Positions 24,867 to 33,195 are shown, counted from the first letter of the stretch. The stretch is DNA of 54,261 bases from Nocardia brasiliensis IFM 10847 (GCF_000710915.1 NZ_BAUA01000120.1:1-54261); one strand, 5' to 3'. Numbers and translations: made by a program. The notes: generated by a model from the letters alone, not told the origin.

Positions 24867-25676
24867 TCAACTGCCCGCCAGCGTGACCGCCCGGCCGTGC
24901 AGCGGCTGCGTCGGACGGTTGCTGTGCGCGAACAACGTCCGATAGTGATCGACACCGGCGGACCCCACCGCGACCGGATGCTCGAGCACGGTCCAGGAGA
25001 CGCCTTCACTACAGGGCGGCGTGGTGAGCGAGCCGCGATACCGGAACTGGTCCAGATCGGCGGGCAGCAGGGCTGGCAGATCGAGACCGGCGGCCGCGAC
25101 CGGAGCACCCGTCGCCGCCGGTGCGGCCGCGAGGATCGGGTCGAGGGGCGAGGGTCCGGCGGCGGCCTGCAGCAGCACGCCCAGCACCGCCAGGGCGCCC
25201 GCACCGTTCTTGTGCACGAGGTGCAACTCCATCGCGGTGCCCGCGCCGTCGACGGTGTGTTCGCTCGGCAGGTGGAAGTGGAACTGGGCCAGTTCGAACT
25301 CCGCGCCCCCGATGACGAGCCGATTCCCGTTGCCTGCGGGCAGATTCGCCTGCACGGTGTGCCCGTTGTTCACCAGTTCGAGCGCGGGCACCGTCGTGTA
25401 GTCGATGTCGATGTGGTCGTCCGGTTCGAGCCGGGTGTGGCTCGGCAGGTCGATCGGCGACTGTTCGTGGCCGTTCTGACAGGTCAGGTAAGCGTGGTCG
25501 AGGTCGGCCCAGTGGTCGGGGCCTTCGGCGTCGTAATCCCAGTGCGGGCCGCTCGGTGCCGCCACGTGACCGCGTAATTGCGGATCGTGGCCACCGCACG
25601 CGGATACGAGCAGCAGCGCCGCCGCGGCGGTGAGGCCTGCGAGACAACGACGACGCGAGAATTCTCGGACGAGCAC
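24867..25676 (-). CDS. Alpha-class carbonic anhydrase, exported lipoprotein
   Basis: A 269-residue enzyme interconverting CO2 and bicarbonate outside the membrane. The signal peptide SRRRCLAGLTAAAALLLVSAC ends in a lipobox with Cys27, and the SRRRC run makes Tat export possible. Zinc ligands are in QFHFHLPSEH and MELHLVHK; NNGHT and SLTTPPCSEGVSW are conserved alpha-CA active-site segments. The GTG at 25676 is preferred because GAGGAG lies eight bases upstream. It precedes the thioesterase-urease genes on the same strand; handling CO2 released by urease would make sense, but this link is inferred. Confidence 0.93.
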   Translation of the reverse strand: MLVREFSRRRCLAGLTAAAALLLVSACGGHDPQLRGHVAAPSGPHWDYDAEGPDHWADLDHAYLTCQNGHEQSPIDLPSHTRLEPDDHIDIDYTTVPALELVNNGHTVQANLPAGNGNRLVIGGAEFELAQFHFHLPSEHTVDGAGTAMELHLVHKNGAGALAVLGVLLQAAAGPSPLDPILAAAPAATGAPVAAAGLDLPALLPADLDQFRYRGSLTTPPCSEGVSWTVLEHPVAVGSAGVDHYRTLFAHSNRPTQPLHGRAVTLAGS

Positions 25677-25872
25677 CCGGCACACTCCTCGGCACGCGAT
25701 GAGTAGCCGAGAAGGTTTGCGGGACAGCGCAAACGGACGGTCGGCGACTCGAAATCGGACGAATCCCCCAGGGGTTCAGGAGGATTCACGTCCGTGACGG
25801 CGTCCGACACTAGACCCGGAAATTCGCGCCACGCCAGAGGCGAACCGAGCGACATAGGTCACAGCAGACAGA

Positions 25873-25906
25873 GCTGAGGGCCCCACCCGGAGGTGAGGCC
25901 CTCAGC
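25873..25906 (-). terminator. Terminator hairpin after the iron reductase-like gene
   Basis: GCTGAGGGCC (25873-25882) and GGCCCTCAGC (25897-25906) form a perfect 10-bp stem with a 14-base loop, between the minus-strand gene ending at 25987 and the carbonic anhydrase start. No T-tract is present. It would isolate the carbonic anhydrase from the iron-regulated gene. Confidence 0.7.
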
Positions 25907-25971
25907 GGCACTGGATCGGGGGTCACCGCAGCCCTCGGGACTCTCGCTCAATCCTTACGCCGGTTATGAGT

Positions 25972-25990
25972 ATAGGTCAGGCTTACCTAA
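25972..25990. promoter_or_regulatory. IdeR/DmdR iron-box-like site at the 3' end of the reductase-like gene
   Basis: ATAGGTCAGGCTTACCTAA matches the mycobacterial/corynebacterial iron-box consensus TTAGGTTAGGCTAACCTAA at 15 of 19 positions by my count. It overlaps the stop codon of the minus-strand gene rather than preceding any nearby start. The next minus-strand start is the carbonic anhydrase about 295 bp away, beyond a terminator hairpin. Confidence 0.5.
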
Positions 25991-26697
25991 GTAAGCAAGC
26001 CCGTCGTGCGACGCACCGGCAATCCCCGGCGCTCCAGCGCCGCCAACAGGCCTTGACCACGCCGGGTGCCGACCACCGCGTCGGTCCGCGCCAGATCCGG
26101 CACGTAAGTCGAAGCGCCCGCGATGGATTCGCCGACGAGCTGCCAGAAGCGCCGCGGGTTCAGACCCGAGTACCGAGCCATGCTCGACTGGATGAGCGTC
26201 AGCGAGGGTTCGCACCGATGCGCGAGCCAGACGTACATCGCCCCCTCGCACGGCAGCGCCACCACACCCGGCTCACGCGCCAGCGCATCGCCGTCGACCA
26301 CGCGAATCGTGGTGTCGCCCAGGCCCGCCCAATCGATGCCGCCGTCGTTGTCGGTGTGGATCCACAGGTTCTCCAGTCCCGGATCCCAGGCTCGCCCTTC
26401 CGAGACCAGCAGCGCGGTCACCCGGCCGACCACCGCGTGGATGAGCGCGGTGGCCACCACCTCCGCCGCCACGTCGGCGCGGATCATCTCGGCCGCGTGC
26501 CGCCGATACATCAGCTCGATGCGCCCCTCACGCACCCCGTCGGCCAATCGCCACCAGCGCCGCTTGCCCTGCTCCGCCATCGCCGCCACCGCGTACACGC
26601 GCGGATGTTCAGGTTGCAACGCGCGCAACCTGGCACCGGCATGATCGAACGCCATGGTCGTATGGCGTGGCGGGCAGGTGGTCATGAGCTCGGGCAT
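25987..26697 (-). CDS. Putative iron-utilisation (siderophore reductase-like) protein
   Basis: A 236-residue soluble protein. I do not recognise a firm family. Its architecture (helical middle EVVATALIHAVVGRVTALLV, WIHTDNDGGIDW, and GLNPRRFWQLVGESIAGAS near the C-terminus) resembles FhuF-like ferric-siderophore reductases, but the diagnostic C-terminal CCxxC cluster is absent, so an Fe-S reductase role is doubtful. Context supports iron: it is divergent from a FecCD/FepC-type transporter across an IdeR-box-like site. The ATG at 26697 is chosen because AGGAGG lies eight bases upstream, rather than a start at 26742 that would overlap the iron box. Confidence 0.55.
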   Translation of the reverse strand: MPELMTTCPPRHTTMAFDHAGARLRALQPEHPRVYAVAAMAEQGKRRWWRLADGVREGRIELMYRRHAAEMIRADVAAEVVATALIHAVVGRVTALLVSEGRAWDPGLENLWIHTDNDGGIDWAGLGDTTIRVVDGDALAREPGVVALPCEGAMYVWLAHRCEPSLTLIQSSMARYSGLNPRRFWQLVGESIAGASTYVPDLARTDAVVGTRRGQGLLAALERRGLPVRRTTGLLT

Positions 26698-26743
26698 TGC
26701 GCGAACCTCCTGAGGGGTTGGCCGTCGCGGTGGGTACAGCAAG

Positions 26744-26762
26744 ATAGGTTAGGCTTACCAGA
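26744..26762. promoter_or_regulatory. IdeR/DmdR iron-box-like site in a divergent promoter
   Basis: ATAGGTTAGGCTTACCAGA matches the consensus TTAGGTTAGGCTAACCTAA at 15 of 19 positions, including the central GGTTAGGCT block. It lies between the reductase-like gene (start 26697) and the FecCD permease (start 26807), and a TACTGT hexamer at 26770-26775 could be the -10 for the latter. It is expected to repress both under iron sufficiency. Confidence 0.75.
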
Positions 26763-26806
26763 CCAACCAGTACTGTGCCAGACCGAATCAGGAGTAGTTC
26801 GTCACC

Positions 26807-27853
26807 GTGACCACGCTTGGGACCGCACGGCGGCGGCGACTGACCGGACTCCTCGTCCTGACCGCCCTGCTCCTGCTCACCGTGATCGCGAGCGTCGCGA
26901 TCGGGACCAGGTCGCTCTCGCCCGGCACCGTCTACGACGCCGTGCAGCACGCCGTCACCTGCGCGGGCGGGCCGTTCAACTGCTCCGCCGGATCCACCGC
27001 CGAGGAAATCGTACGAGGGCTCCGGCTGCCTCGCACGGCACTGGCCCTCGTCACGGGCGTGGCGCTCGGCATGGCGGGCGCGCTGATCCAGGGCTACACC
27101 CGCAACCCGCTCGCCGACGCCGGCCTGCTCGGATTGAACGCGGGCGCTGGGTTTTTCGCCGCGCTCAGCATCTACCTCTTCGGCCTCACCACGCCCAACC
27201 AGTACATCTGGTTCGCGTTCGTCGGGGCGTTGCTGGCCGGGGTCGTCGTGTTCGGCGCCTCGGCCGTCGGCGGCGGCAAGGCCAGCCCGCTCAGCCTGGT
27301 ACTGGCCGGCGCGGCCGTCACCGCCTTCCTGCAAGCCATGACCCAGGCCGTGGTCCTGCTGGACGCCACGGCGCTGGACACCTACCGCTTCTGGGTGGTC
27401 GGCACCATCGCGGGCCGCGACGCCACGGTGCTGTGGCAGGTGCTGCCGTTCCTGGCGTTCGGCGTCCTGCTCGCCGTGCTCGCCTCGCCCGGATTGAACC
27501 TGTTGAGTCTCGGCGACGAGGTGGCACGCGGACTGGGCGTGAACATCGGCCGCAGCCGCGCCCTCGGGCTGGCCGCGGTGGTGCTGCTGTCCGGCGCGGC
27601 CACCGCGGCGGTCGGGCCGATCGCTTTTCTCGGTTTGATCGTGCCGCATATCGCCCGCGTCGTGACCGGACCCGACTTCCGTTGGATGATCCCCTATTCC
27701 GGGTTGATCGGCGCGATCCTGCTGATGGTCGCCGATATCGTCGGGCGGGTGGTCGCCCGCCCCGGTGAACTCCAGGTCGGCGTCATGCTCGCCGTGATCG
27801 GCGCGCCCTGCTTCATCGCGTTCGTGCGCCGTCGAAAGCTGGTGAGCCTGTGA
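26807..27853 (+). CDS. FecCD-family ferric-siderophore ABC permease
   Basis: A 348-residue polytopic permease of the BtuC/FecCD group. The RLPRTALALVTGVALGMAGALIQGYTRNPLADAGLLGLNAGA block is diagnostic (the RxPR and GAxxQxxxRNPLAxPxxLG region), with about ten transmembrane helices and the LSGAATAAVGPIAFLGLIVPH segment near the end. It pairs with the next permease, which starts four bases before this one stops (GTGA). GTG is the first possible start in frame; AGGAG is 12 bases upstream, rather far. Iron regulation is indicated by the upstream box. The siderophore is unknown. Confidence 0.92.
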   Translation: MTTLGTARRRRLTGLLVLTALLLLTVIASVAIGTRSLSPGTVYDAVQHAVTCAGGPFNCSAGSTAEEIVRGLRLPRTALALVTGVALGMAGALIQGYTRNPLADAGLLGLNAGAGFFAALSIYLFGLTTPNQYIWFAFVGALLAGVVVFGASAVGGGKASPLSLVLAGAAVTAFLQAMTQAVVLLDATALDTYRFWVVGTIAGRDATVLWQVLPFLAFGVLLAVLASPGLNLLSLGDEVARGLGVNIGRSRALGLAAVVLLSGAATAAVGPIAFLGLIVPHIARVVTGPDFRWMIPYSGLIGAILLMVADIVGRVVARPGELQVGVMLAVIGAPCFIAFVRRRKLVSL

Positions 27854-28935
27854 CCGTCTCGTTGAAAACCCGGAGCGCGAGACCGGCCCTGCGGGTCGGA
27901 CCGGTCTCGCTGGTGCTGCGCCCGGCCATGGTGCTGATCGTCGTCGCGCTGGCCGCGGCGATGCTGGTGCTGTTCTGCCTCGACATCGCCACCGGCGACT
28001 CGCATATCCCGCTCGGCCGGGTGCTCGACGTGTTGTCCGGCGGCGGCACCCGATCGCAGCGCTTCATCGTCCTGGACTCGCGCCTGCCCCGGGCGCTGAC
28101 CGCCCTGGTCGTCGGTGCGGCCCTTGGCCTTTCGGGCGCGATCACGCAGTCGATCCTGCACAACCCGCTGGCCGCGCCGGACATGCTCGGCATCACCACG
28201 GGCGCCAGCCTCGGCGCGGTGACGGTGATCGTCGGCGCGGGCGGCACCGGCCTGGCCGCGACCATCGGCGCACCACTGGCCGCGCTGGCCGGTGGCCTGC
28301 TCACCGCCGCGGCCATCTATCTACTGGCCTGGGGACGCAGCGCGACCGGTGATCAGGGCGTCACCGGACTGCGGCTGGTCCTGGTCGGCGTCGGCCTCAA
28401 TGCCGTGCTGCTGGCGGGCATCAGCTGGTTGATCACCCGGGCCACGCTGCAGGACGCGCAGCTGGTCCAGTTGTGGCTCAACGGATCTCTCAACAACGCC
28501 GATCGATCCCGTGTGGTCCCAGCGGCATTGGCGCTCGCGGTGGTGGTACTGGTTGCGCTCGGCTCGGCCCGCACGCTGGCGGCGCTGCGGCTCGGCACCG
28601 ACACGACCCGATCGCTCGGCGTGCGCATCCAGACCCAGCAGGCGATCCTGATCGGCGCGGCGGTGGTCAGCTCCTCGGTGGCGACCGCGGCCGTCGGGCC
28701 GGTGGCCTTCGTCGCGCTGGCCGCCCCGCAGATCGCCCGCCGACTGCTGCGCACCCCCGGCGAACCGCTGATCGGGTCGGCGCTCGTCGGTGCCATCCTG
28801 GTGGTCGGCGCGGATATCGCGTCCCGCTCGGTGTTCCCCGCCGACCTGCCGGTGGGCATCGTCACCGCCGGGCTCGGCGGCCCGTTCTTGCTCTATCTGC
28901 TCGTGCGAATGAATCGGAAGGCGACGCTGTCATGA
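27850..28935 (+). CDS. FecCD-family ferric-siderophore ABC permease (second subunit)
   Basis: A 361-residue paralogue of the preceding permease with the same conserved core: RLPRALTALVVGAALGLSGAITQSILHNPLAAPDMLGITTGASLGA, and SSVATAAVGPVAFVALAAPQIARRL near the C-terminus. Together they would form the heterodimeric membrane channel of a FepDGC-type importer. The GTG start overlaps the previous stop, and its stop overlaps the ATPase start (ATGA), so the three genes are translationally coupled. Confidence 0.92.
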   Translation: MTVSLKTRSARPALRVGPVSLVLRPAMVLIVVALAAAMLVLFCLDIATGDSHIPLGRVLDVLSGGGTRSQRFIVLDSRLPRALTALVVGAALGLSGAITQSILHNPLAAPDMLGITTGASLGAVTVIVGAGGTGLAATIGAPLAALAGGLLTAAAIYLLAWGRSATGDQGVTGLRLVLVGVGLNAVLLAGISWLITRATLQDAQLVQLWLNGSLNNADRSRVVPAALALAVVVLVALGSARTLAALRLGTDTTRSLGVRIQTQQAILIGAAVVSSSVATAAVGPVAFVALAAPQIARRLLRTPGEPLIGSALVGAILVVGADIASRSVFPADLPVGIVTAGLGGPFLLYLLVRMNRKATLS

Positions 28936-29801
28936 CCACAGATGCCGCGGACGGCAGGCAGCCGGCTCGGCTCGCCGCCGTCGACGTCAGCCTCGGCTAC
29001 GGCGACCGGGTGATCGTCGACGGACTCACCCTCGACATCGCCCCCGGCGTGATCACCACCGTGATCGGCCCGAACGGATGCGGCAAGTCGACCCTGCTGC
29101 GTTCGCTCGGCCGGCTGCTGCGCCCGCAGCAGGGCCGAGTGCTGTTGGACGGCAAGGCTATTTCGACGATGAAGACCAAGGACGTGGCCCGGGTGATCGG
29201 CATGCTGCCGCAGTCGCCGGTCGCACCCGAGGGCCTCACCGTCGCCGATCTCGTCGCGCGCGGCCGGCACCCGCACCAGTCCTGGTTCCGGCAGTGGTCG
29301 GTGGACGACGAGGCCGAGGTGATGACCGCGCTCGAGCAGACCGGCATCGCCGATCTCGCCGATCGCGCGCTCGACGAGTTGTCCGGCGGCCAGCGCCAGC
29401 GCGCCTGGATCTCGATGGCGCTCGCGCAGGGCACCGACATCCTGCTGCTCGACGAGCCGACCACCTACCTCGACCTCGCGCACGCGGTGGACGTGCTCGA
29501 CCTGGTCGACCGGCTGCACGCCGAGCTGGGCCGCACGGTGGTGATGGTGCTGCACGATCTGAATCTGGCGATCCGCTACAGCGACGAGCTGATCGTCATG
29601 CGCGACGGCCGGATCCTCGCGCAGGGCCGTCCCGCCGACATCATCGACGTGCAGTTGCTGCGCGAGGTCTTCGATCTGGATGCCTCGGTGCTGCCGGATC
29701 CGGTGTCCGGCCGGCCCATGATCGTGCCGATCGGCACCCGGCATGTGGTGGGTAAAGCAGGTGGGCCTGCTATGTCCAAATCCGCCGCATATGACAAATG
29801 A
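28932..29801 (+). CDS. ABC transporter ATP-binding protein (FepC/FhuC-type)
   Basis: A 289-residue ATPase powering the two FecCD permeases. Walker A GPNGCGKST is at residues 46-54, the signature LSGGQ at 150-154, Walker B LLLDE at 171-175 and the H-loop histidine in VLHDLN. The LPQSPVAPEGLTVADLVARGRHPHQ Q-loop segment is typical of iron-siderophore importers. The ATG overlaps the permease stop (ATGA). No substrate-binding lipoprotein gene lies in the cluster, so it must be encoded elsewhere if this importer is complete. Confidence 0.94.
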   Translation: MTTDAADGRQPARLAAVDVSLGYGDRVIVDGLTLDIAPGVITTVIGPNGCGKSTLLRSLGRLLRPQQGRVLLDGKAISTMKTKDVARVIGMLPQSPVAPEGLTVADLVARGRHPHQSWFRQWSVDDEAEVMTALEQTGIADLADRALDELSGGQRQRAWISMALAQGTDILLLDEPTTYLDLAHAVDVLDLVDRLHAELGRTVVMVLHDLNLAIRYSDELIVMRDGRILAQGRPADIIDVQLLREVFDLDASVLPDPVSGRPMIVPIGTRHVVGKAGGPAMSKSAAYDK

Positions 29802-29821
29802 CACACCAGCTATTCCATAGT

Positions 29822-29838
29822 TACGACACCGTGTAGTA
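29822..29838. promoter_or_regulatory. Candidate BlaI operator
   Basis: TACGACAC-C-GTGTAGTA is a 17-bp dyad with 7 of 8 pairs matching, similar to the TACTACA/TGTAGTA half-sites of the BlaI/MecI family. It ends 22 bp before the -10-like TAAAAT and 34 bp before the blaI-type ATG, over the -35 region, as expected for autorepression. Confidence 0.6.
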
Positions 29839-29860
29839 CGCATCGGCGTCGTTGAGTCCC

Positions 29861-29866
29861 TAAAAT
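29861..29866 (+). promoter_or_regulatory. -10 hexamer of leaderless blaI-type gene
   Basis: TAAAAT, close to the TATAAT consensus, ends six bases before the ATG at 29873, with no ribosome binding site between. Confidence 0.6.
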
Positions 29867-29872
29867 TGTGGG

Positions 29873-30262
29873 ATGGCAGGACTTGGTGAACTCGAGAAAG
29901 CGGTCATGGACCAATTGTGGTCAACCGACGAACCGCAGACCGTCCGGCAGGTGCACGAGGCACTGGCCGCACGCCGCGAGCTCGCGTACACCACGGTGAT
30001 GACAGTGCTGCAGCGACTCGCGAAGAAGAACCTCGTGGTCCAGCAGCGCGACGACCGCGCGCACCGGTACGCGCCGGTGCACACCCGCGACGAGCTCGTG
30101 GCCAGTTTGATGGTCGACGCGCTGCAGCAGGCCGACGCCGCGGGCAGCCGCGCCGCGGCCCTGGTGCACTTCGTCGAACAGGTCGGCAAGGACGAGGCTG
30201 CCGCACTGCGGGAGGCACTCGCTAAGCTCGAAGCATCCGAGGACACACCGCCACCGCAGTAG
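29873..30262 (+). CDS. blaI: BlaI/MecI/CopY family repressor
   Basis: A 129-residue winged-helix repressor. GELEKAVMDQLW, the TVRQVHEAL helix, then YTTVMTVLQRLAKKNLV recognition helix and RDDRAHRYAP wing match the family; the C-terminal helices form the dimer. In the classical system the paired M56 peptidase receptor causes cleavage or release of this protein on beta-lactam exposure. M. tuberculosis Rv1846c occupies the same position next to an M56 gene. Here that partner gene (30303 onward) appears frameshifted. The ATG at 29873 fits the leaderless promoter. Confidence 0.93.
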   Translation: MAGLGELEKAVMDQLWSTDEPQTVRQVHEALAARRELAYTTVMTVLQRLAKKNLVVQQRDDRAHRYAPVHTRDELVASLMVDALQQADAAGSRAAALVHFVEQVGKDEAAALREALAKLEASEDTPPPQ

Positions 30263-30302
30263 ACTCCTCGCGACCTTGCCCCCAACGCAGTGAGCTGAGT
30301 CG

Positions 30303-31239
30303 ATGAACGCAACCGCGCCGGTATTCGCCGGTCTCGCATTGCTTCTCGCGGGGCCTGCCCCGGCCCTGCTCAGCCGGGCGACCTGGACATACCGGACGCC
30401 CCGCGCAGCAGTCGTGCTCTGGCAGGCGATCGCGCTGGCCGCCGTGCTCAGCGCGTTCGGCTCCGGCTTGGCCATCGCGGCCGAACTGCTCGTGCCGGGT
30501 TCGGACGGGCGGCCCACCACCTCCCCCACCCGAGAGATCGACGCGCTGGGTCTGCCGCTGTGGCTCGCCTACGTTTTCGTGTTCATGCTCACACTGCTGG
30601 TCGGCGCGCGGCTCATCTACGCGATCGTCCGGGTCGGCGTGCACACCCGTCGGCGCCGCGCCCGGCACCGGATGCTCGTCGACCTGCTCGACCAGAGCGG
30701 CCCGCACCGGCGCGCCGCCGATATCCGCGTGCTCGCCGCCACCGAGCCGATCGCCTACTGCCTGCCCGGCCTGCGCCAGCGCGTGGTGATCAGCGAGGGC
30801 ACGCTGACCAACCTGGACGACGCCGAGATCACCGCGATCGTCAGCCACGAGCGTTCGCACCTGCGCGCCCGGCACGACCTGGTGCTCGAGGCGTTCACCG
30901 CGGTGCACGAGGCATTTCCCCGGGTGGTGCGCAGCAAGGCCGCGCTCGGTTCGGTGAAACTGCTGATCGAACTACTCGCCGACGATTCCGCGGTGAAGGT
31001 GACCGGCCCAAACCGCTGGCCCGCGCCCTGGTCGCCTGTTCCAAGTCGACCGCCCCGCAGGCGCGCTCGCCGCGGGCGGACCCACCACGCTCATCCGCAT
31101 CCAGCGGCTCACCGGCCGGATCGGGGACGTGCGTGTGGCCAGCGCCGCCTACCTCGGTTCCGCGGCCATTCTGGTCGTGCCGACCCTGGCCGTCGCGGTA
31201 CCTTGGCTGGTCGAATTGAGTCGGCTGTTCCGCGGCTGA
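30303..31239 (+). pseudogene. M56 family (BlaR1-like) membrane metallopeptidase, two frameshifts
   Basis: Polytopic membrane zinc protease expected to signal to the BlaI repressor just upstream (40-bp gap). Residues 1-235 in the starting frame are normal: membrane helices, then the zinc motif HERSH (His182, Glu183, His186) and ELLADDSAVKVTGP. After about 31008 the frame turns to arginine/proline-rich nonsense. Homologous sequence continues one frame over (PLARALVACS, 31013-31042), then in the third frame (ALAAGGPTTLIRIQRLTGRIGDV to a final membrane helix, stop 31237-31239). The pattern needs two separate one-base deletions, near 31008-31012 and 31036-31046. Read as a single frame it would give a 314-residue protein to 31247 with a scrambled tail. 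Sequencing error cannot be excluded. Confidence 0.8.
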
Positions 31240-31423
31240 ACTCATAGGACGTATCCTGGACACTTGGCCTACCGAACGGTCGGCCGCATCGCCCCTTCGC
31301 GCTGCACCCCGAAACCCTCTGTCCGCAGCGCGCGCTGCACCGTAGCGTGCACCGCCCCGACCCACTCTGCACAGCGTGTTCTGCTCTGCGAACACGCCGT
31401 CTTACGAAAGGCACACACCACTC

Positions 31424-33190
31424 GTGACCCCCTCGACCACCGTCGCCGCGGCGCCCACCGTGTCATTTACGGACCTGGGCCTGCCCGCCGTGCTCGTACA
31501 GGCACTGCGGCGCGACGGCATCGAGGCACCGTTCCCCATTCAGGCCGCAACGGTGCCGGACGCCCTGGCGGGCAAGGATGTGCTCGGCCGCGGCCCGACC
31601 GGATCCGGCAAGACCCTCGCCTTCGGACTGCCCATGCTGGCCCGCCTCGCCGGCGCCGCATCCCAGCCGGGCCGCCCCCGCGGTCTGGTGCTGGTGCCCA
31701 CCCGTGAGCTGGCCGCGCAGATCGAACGTTCGCTGGACGCACCGGCTCTCGCTCTCGGCCTGCGGGTCGCCTCGGTGGTCGGCGGCGCGCCGATCAAGCG
31801 GCAGGCCGACCGCCTCGCCCGCGGCGTCGATCTGCTGATCGCCACCCCGGGCCGGCTCGCCGATCTGGTGACGCAACGCTGCGCCTCGCTCGCCGACGTG
31901 CGGATCACCGCGCTCGACGAGGCCGATCACATGGCCGACATGGGCTTCCTGCCGCAGGTCACCAAGCTGCTCGACCAGACCCCGAAAGACGGTCAGCGCC
32001 TGCTGTTCTCGGCGACGCTGGACGGCGAGGTGGACAAGCTCGTCAAGCGCTACCTGCGCTCCCCCGTCACGCATTCGACCGCACCGCCCGCCGCGTCGGT
32101 CGCGACGATGACCCACCATCTGCTCTTCGTGCGCGACAAGCTCGTCAAGCGCGCCGTCGCGTCCGAGATCGCCGCGCGCGAGGGCCTGACCATCATGTTC
32201 GTCCGCACCAAGCACGGCGCGGACCGGCTGGCCAAGCAGCTGCGCGGGGTCGGCATCCCGGCCGGTGCGCTGCACGGCGGCAAGGCGCAGAACAACCGGA
32301 CCCGCACGCTCGCGGCCTTCGCCGACGGCTCGGTACCGGTGCTGGTCACCACCGACGTCGCCGCGCGCGGCATCCACGTCGACGGCATTTCCCTTGTGGT
32401 GCACGTCGATCCGCCCGCGGAGTCGAAGGCCTACCTGCATCGCGCGGGCCGCACCGCACGGGCCGGTGAGGACGGCGTGGTCGTCACGCTGGTGATGGAC
32501 GAGGAGCGGCGCGACGTCGAGTCGATGACCCGCAAAGCCGGCGTCGACATCAAGGGCGTCGCGGTGCGCCCCGGCGACCGCACCCTGATCGAGATCACCG
32601 GCGCGCGTCAGCCCTCCGGCGTTCCGGTCGCCGCGCCCACACCGCCGAAGCAGGTTGCGGCCGAGGGTGGTTCGAAGACCGGGACCGGCCGTCGCCGTGC
32701 CGGGTCCGCCGGCCGCGGCGCGGCCGCCGCCGGGTCCACGGGCCGTCCGGCCCGTGCCGGTCGCTCAGGAGCCGCCTCAGGGCGTGGCACGGACGGCCGC
32801 AGCGCCGGTACCGGCAAGGGTCTCGGCGACGACGCGACGACCGCACGGACGAACAGCGGCCGGGGCGAAGGCTCCGGCAAGGGCTTCGCGCGACGCGACG
32901 ACGGCGCCACCCGTTCCGGCGCGGGGGCCACCGGGCGCGGCGAAGGCTCGGGAAGGTCAGGCATCGGCCGCAGCGGGTCCGCCGGCCGTGGCGCGGCCTC
33001 GGCCAAGATCGGCGCAGGTCGCGGCGCCGCGCCGGCGAGCGCGAACCGAAACGCCGCGGGCGCGGCCGGATTCGCGGGTACCGGTGCCCGGTCCGGCACG
33101 AACAGCGGCGGCGACACGCCCGGCAGGGCACGGCGACGCGCCGTGCGCCCGGAACGTGCGCCGAGCACCCGCAACCGCGGGGCAAACTAG
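31424..33190 (+). CDS. DEAD-box RNA helicase with glycine/arginine-rich tail
   Basis: A 588-residue ATP-dependent RNA helicase, likely acting in cold adaptation, ribosome assembly or RNA turnover. The core shows the Q motif (FPIQAATVP), motif I GPTGSGKT, Ia PTRELA, DEAD itself (ALDEADHM), SAT, and HRAGRTARAG as motif VI. From about residue 420 the chain becomes a low-complexity Gly/Arg/Ala/Ser tail with RG repeats, typical for RNA contacts. GTG at 31424 is chosen as the start nearest the domain; AAGG is 12 bases upstream, a weak site, and GTG at 31376 is possible. Confidence 0.92.
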   Translation: MTPSTTVAAAPTVSFTDLGLPAVLVQALRRDGIEAPFPIQAATVPDALAGKDVLGRGPTGSGKTLAFGLPMLARLAGAASQPGRPRGLVLVPTRELAAQIERSLDAPALALGLRVASVVGGAPIKRQADRLARGVDLLIATPGRLADLVTQRCASLADVRITALDEADHMADMGFLPQVTKLLDQTPKDGQRLLFSATLDGEVDKLVKRYLRSPVTHSTAPPAASVATMTHHLLFVRDKLVKRAVASEIAAREGLTIMFVRTKHGADRLAKQLRGVGIPAGALHGGKAQNNRTRTLAAFADGSVPVLVTTDVAARGIHVDGISLVVHVDPPAESKAYLHRAGRTARAGEDGVVVTLVMDEERRDVESMTRKAGVDIKGVAVRPGDRTLIEITGARQPSGVPVAAPTPPKQVAAEGGSKTGTGRRRAGSAGRGAAAAGSTGRPARAGRSGAASGRGTDGRSAGTGKGLGDDATTARTNSGRGEGSGKGFARRDDGATRSGAGATGRGEGSGRSGIGRSGSAGRGAASAKIGAGRGAAPASANRNAAGAAGFAGTGARSGTNSGGDTPGRARRRAVRPERAPSTRNRGAN

Positions 33191-33195
33191 CGGTC

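Noticed and set aside
32640..33190. Glycine/arginine-rich region of the helicase as a separate gene or an inserted repeat.
   Set aside because: It stays in frame with the helicase core, and such RG-rich tails are common in DEAD-box proteins of high-GC bacteria.
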